Source: Parapristionchus giblindavisi (taxonomy: Eukaryota > Nematoda > Chromadorea > Rhabditida > Diplogasteridae). From it: a stretch of 64,000 nucleotides of DNA. Where the stretch lies: NCBI GenBank assembly GCA_943737045.1, contig CALSFV010000268.1, positions 1-64,000 on the forward strand, read 5' to 3'. The notes under the pieces were generated by a model, which did not search any database, was not told the DNA's origin, and saw only the letters and a list, made by a program, of their open reading frames with translations. The position numbers were made by a program, and so were the translations under genes. Positions within the stretch are counted from its first letter, which is position 1; every line of letters begins with the position of its first letter. Positions 61,811 to 64,000 of the stretch are shown piece by piece.

Positions 61811-63736
61811 TAAAGGCCAGCACCGAGATCCGGCTTACCACTCAATTTCTAAGTTATAAATTACAGTGGCTCGTACCACAAGAGTATCTCTGGTGTCAGT
61901 GCGCAAGCAGACTTCTTTTACCACTTTTATATATTTTCAGGGATTTATGGTAAGTTGGTTTTATTTATTCCTTCACTTTGAGGGATAGTCGTATACAATT
62001 ATATTCCTTTTTTTCTTTCTTGCACTTCATTTGTTATGTTGAATAGTGTTCATTGGTATAATATAAATAAAATGGATCTTCCTTGAAACATGTTTATGTT
62101 GATATCAACATCATGTTTCAATCATTGAGTCTTAAGTAAGTCTTAAGTACAGAGAACGAAATTCACGCGACTGCTCGTAAAGTAATAGTGAAACGATTTT
62201 TAAAACGTGGTACTAAGTATTTTGGGTAATCAAGTCATACCTATTACGAGAAAAAACCCTTGATTCTTCTTCAGTTGTTGAAATCCCATAACTGAGTTTC
62301 CATGACGTGATTACGTGTCTTCATTTGCAAGTATATTCTCGACTTGTCCTTCAATATAAACACTTGTGCAATCAATTTACGAAAGACTTCAGTGACTCTC
62401 ATTTCTTCTCCCTGTACAATGAATGATGTGAGAACTTTTGAACAAAGAATAAGAGATCCCTTTTAAACCATGTGAGAAAGTTCTATGAACAAAAATTAAA
62501 TTTCAATGGTAATTAGATATAAATTCTCCAAAGATCCACCAAAAAGCGGCATATCTTTGAAAAAAAACATACTAGTTCAGAAGAATCTTAATCAACTAGT
62601 ATCATTTTATCGCATGTATTAGAAATAACTGGCTAGAAATAACTCTTGCTGGCAACACTATGACTACAGTGAGAAAGCATCGTTCATATGGTTAAATTAA
62701 TTTATTTTTTTAAAATCATTGCTCTAAAGGAGGATAGATCGCCCAACATTGGTAATATAAGTAGCACGGCAAACCAACAACGCATATGGAGTGGTTAATA
62801 TTTTCCACTGTGCTAATACTATAAAATTTTAGTTCAACGTGGAATGTGATCACTCTCAACAATCTGACAGAGTACGTCCTAGCTTCATCTTATTCAATAG
62901 AAAAAACCCTTTTAAGGACTTTACACCCAATAATGCTTTTCTAGTGGAGATACTCGTCTTTTCAGAACGGACGTATTATAACAGTTAAAAGTTAATGATA
63001 AGTAGGATACTAATCTGCCTAGAACCAATGACATGGATAAATAGATGCTGAAGATACAGTAATTCATTATTTAATTTAGCTAATCATGTCTTGCCTATCA
63101 TGAGAAGGAAATACCATCCTTCATCTGATTTCGTTAAAATCAATTGGTAAAATCCCATAACTGAGTTTCTATGATTTGAATACGCGTCGCAAGCATATTA
63201 TCCGCTGGAAAGTCCCTCAATGGGAACATTCGTGTAATGACTTTATGAACGTGCATATGTATACAGAGATCGGCTATGAGAGCAAATTGGTGATACTACA
63301 TCTTCCCTTCTTAGTTAACATGGATTTCTTCCTTATTTTATTGTTATTACTATACTTACATATCCCTCTCAGTGGTATGATCCTCTTATGAGAAAAGTAT
63401 AAAAGCGTAATCGATGACTGGAAAACTGAATCTGTCTTTGATTTACGTTTATATTTAACTATCTTTATCTATCTCTATTTCCCCCGCATGGCTCTCTCTA
63501 TTTTTCTGTCTGCAGCATAATGTGACTGGGATTTGTTGGAAGGAAAAATCTACACTATAATGTAATCCCTCCATCATCTAATCGCTAATGTGATGTTCAA
63601 AAGTAATGAAAAGAAAAAAGTGAGAGAGTGTGCAAAAATGTGTTTTCTCTATTTTTATTGTATTTTGGCTACTTGAATCCAATATACGAGGTCTCTGTCA
63701 AACAATATCGGACAGCTCTATGAATGAAGTCATCCA

Positions 63737-63901
63737 TTAGGCACGGTGGAATTGTATTAAGTCGATGAAATACCGCACATATCTCGATGAAGACTATAGG
63801 ATTTTGGCATTCTCTTTATAGTCTACGTAGATTCTACCATAGTGATCATCATAACCAAACGCTATTCAATCTTTGAGAATTTCGTGAAAAGGAGTAAGTT
63901 T
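63737..63901 (-). pseudogene. Inverted copy of the possible GH1 relict
   Basis: Mirror of 40,021-40,185 in the right arm of the giant palindrome (coordinates sum to 103,922). The same stops are present. Confidence 0.3.
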
Positions 63902-64000
63902 TGCTTCTGTTTGCAGTGTATTATGTCAGTAATAATAAGACTCAAATGTGTAGATTCTAATTTTGATGATTGTTCCACATTCCCCCTAAGCGCTTCCATT

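Larger units (their letters stand above)
57953..64000. repeat. Giant palindrome, right arm (pre-insertion state, runs off window)
   Basis: Begins TATGAGTTGCC, the complement of the left arm's inner end at 56,568, and continues to the last base, pairing with 39,922. It lacks both the tandem duplication and the 9,963-bp element, so it shows the empty site (CAATTATATTCC, with the target TA at 62,002-62,003). Because the window ends inside it, its full length is unknown. Confidence 0.95.

Noticed and set aside
39922..64000. Palindrome dismissed as a pure assembly mirror
   Set aside because: The arms differ by a duplication, a 10-kb insertion, a 3-bp indel and single changes, so it is not a simple mirror. 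A haplotype mis-join remains possible and is stated as the refuting test.

Overview
This is a eukaryotic window with no intact gene that I can recognise. It is almost entirely repetitive: one very large tandem array, several palindromes and inserted fold-back elements. The exon-like pieces have TTTCAG/TTCCAG-type 3' splice sites, a U6-like sequence begins GAACATAT as nematode U6 does, and the DNA is rich in TACTGTAG/CTACCGTA words. Together these suggest an invertebrate, most plausibly a nematode. That assignment is an inference and not proven.

Region 1 (1-33,623) is a head-to-tail satellite of about 39 units of 842-962 bp (usually 851-864), all in one orientation, entering from beyond the left edge. 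Most length variation sits in a (CT)n(TA)n microsatellite. Sequence types A and B alternate from about 7.8 to 30 kb, giving a dimeric higher-order repeat of about 1,720 bp with occasional BB or AA slips. A third type, C, forms about two and a half exact 851-bp copies near the right end. The array is cut mid-unit at 33,623.

Region 2 (33,624-39,600) holds a 2.2-kb palindrome (33,662-35,823), a 463-bp terminal-inverted-repeat element with GA-rich contents (35,832-36,294), and about 2.4 kb of polypyrimidine-rich DNA with nested degenerate periodicities (36,540-38,960).

Region 3 (39,600-64,000) is dominated by a giant palindrome. Left arm sequence at 39,922-56,568 matches, inverted, the right arm at 57,953-64,000, which runs off the window; the loop is 56,569-57,952. 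The left arm carries two extra events absent from the right arm. One is a 631-bp tandem duplication. The other is a 9,963-bp element (42,552-52,514) with CAGTACAGCCCG ends, inserted into the second duplicate copy with a TA target duplication. The coordinates close exactly: 9,963 + 2 + 631 = 10,596 bp, which is the offset between the two matching registers.

The 9,963-bp element is a nest. It has outer inverted arms of 2.2 and 2.0 kb enclosing two adjacent palindromes. P1 (44,747-47,100) carries two exon-like gene pieces plus a tRNA-derived sequence. P2 (47,097-50,550) encloses a further palindrome, P3, and carries in its right arm a 544-bp relative of the big element's ends, again with a TA duplication and an empty site visible in P2's left arm.

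Decayed gene pieces are a lysine-rich relict at 39,602, a possible glycoside hydrolase 1 C-terminal relict at 40,021 (mirrored at 63,737), the exon pair in P1, and a U6 snRNA-like sequence at 55,810 (mirrored at 58,636). Nothing here looks like a working gene set. The interest lies in the layered record of amplification, inversion and TA-targeted insertion.
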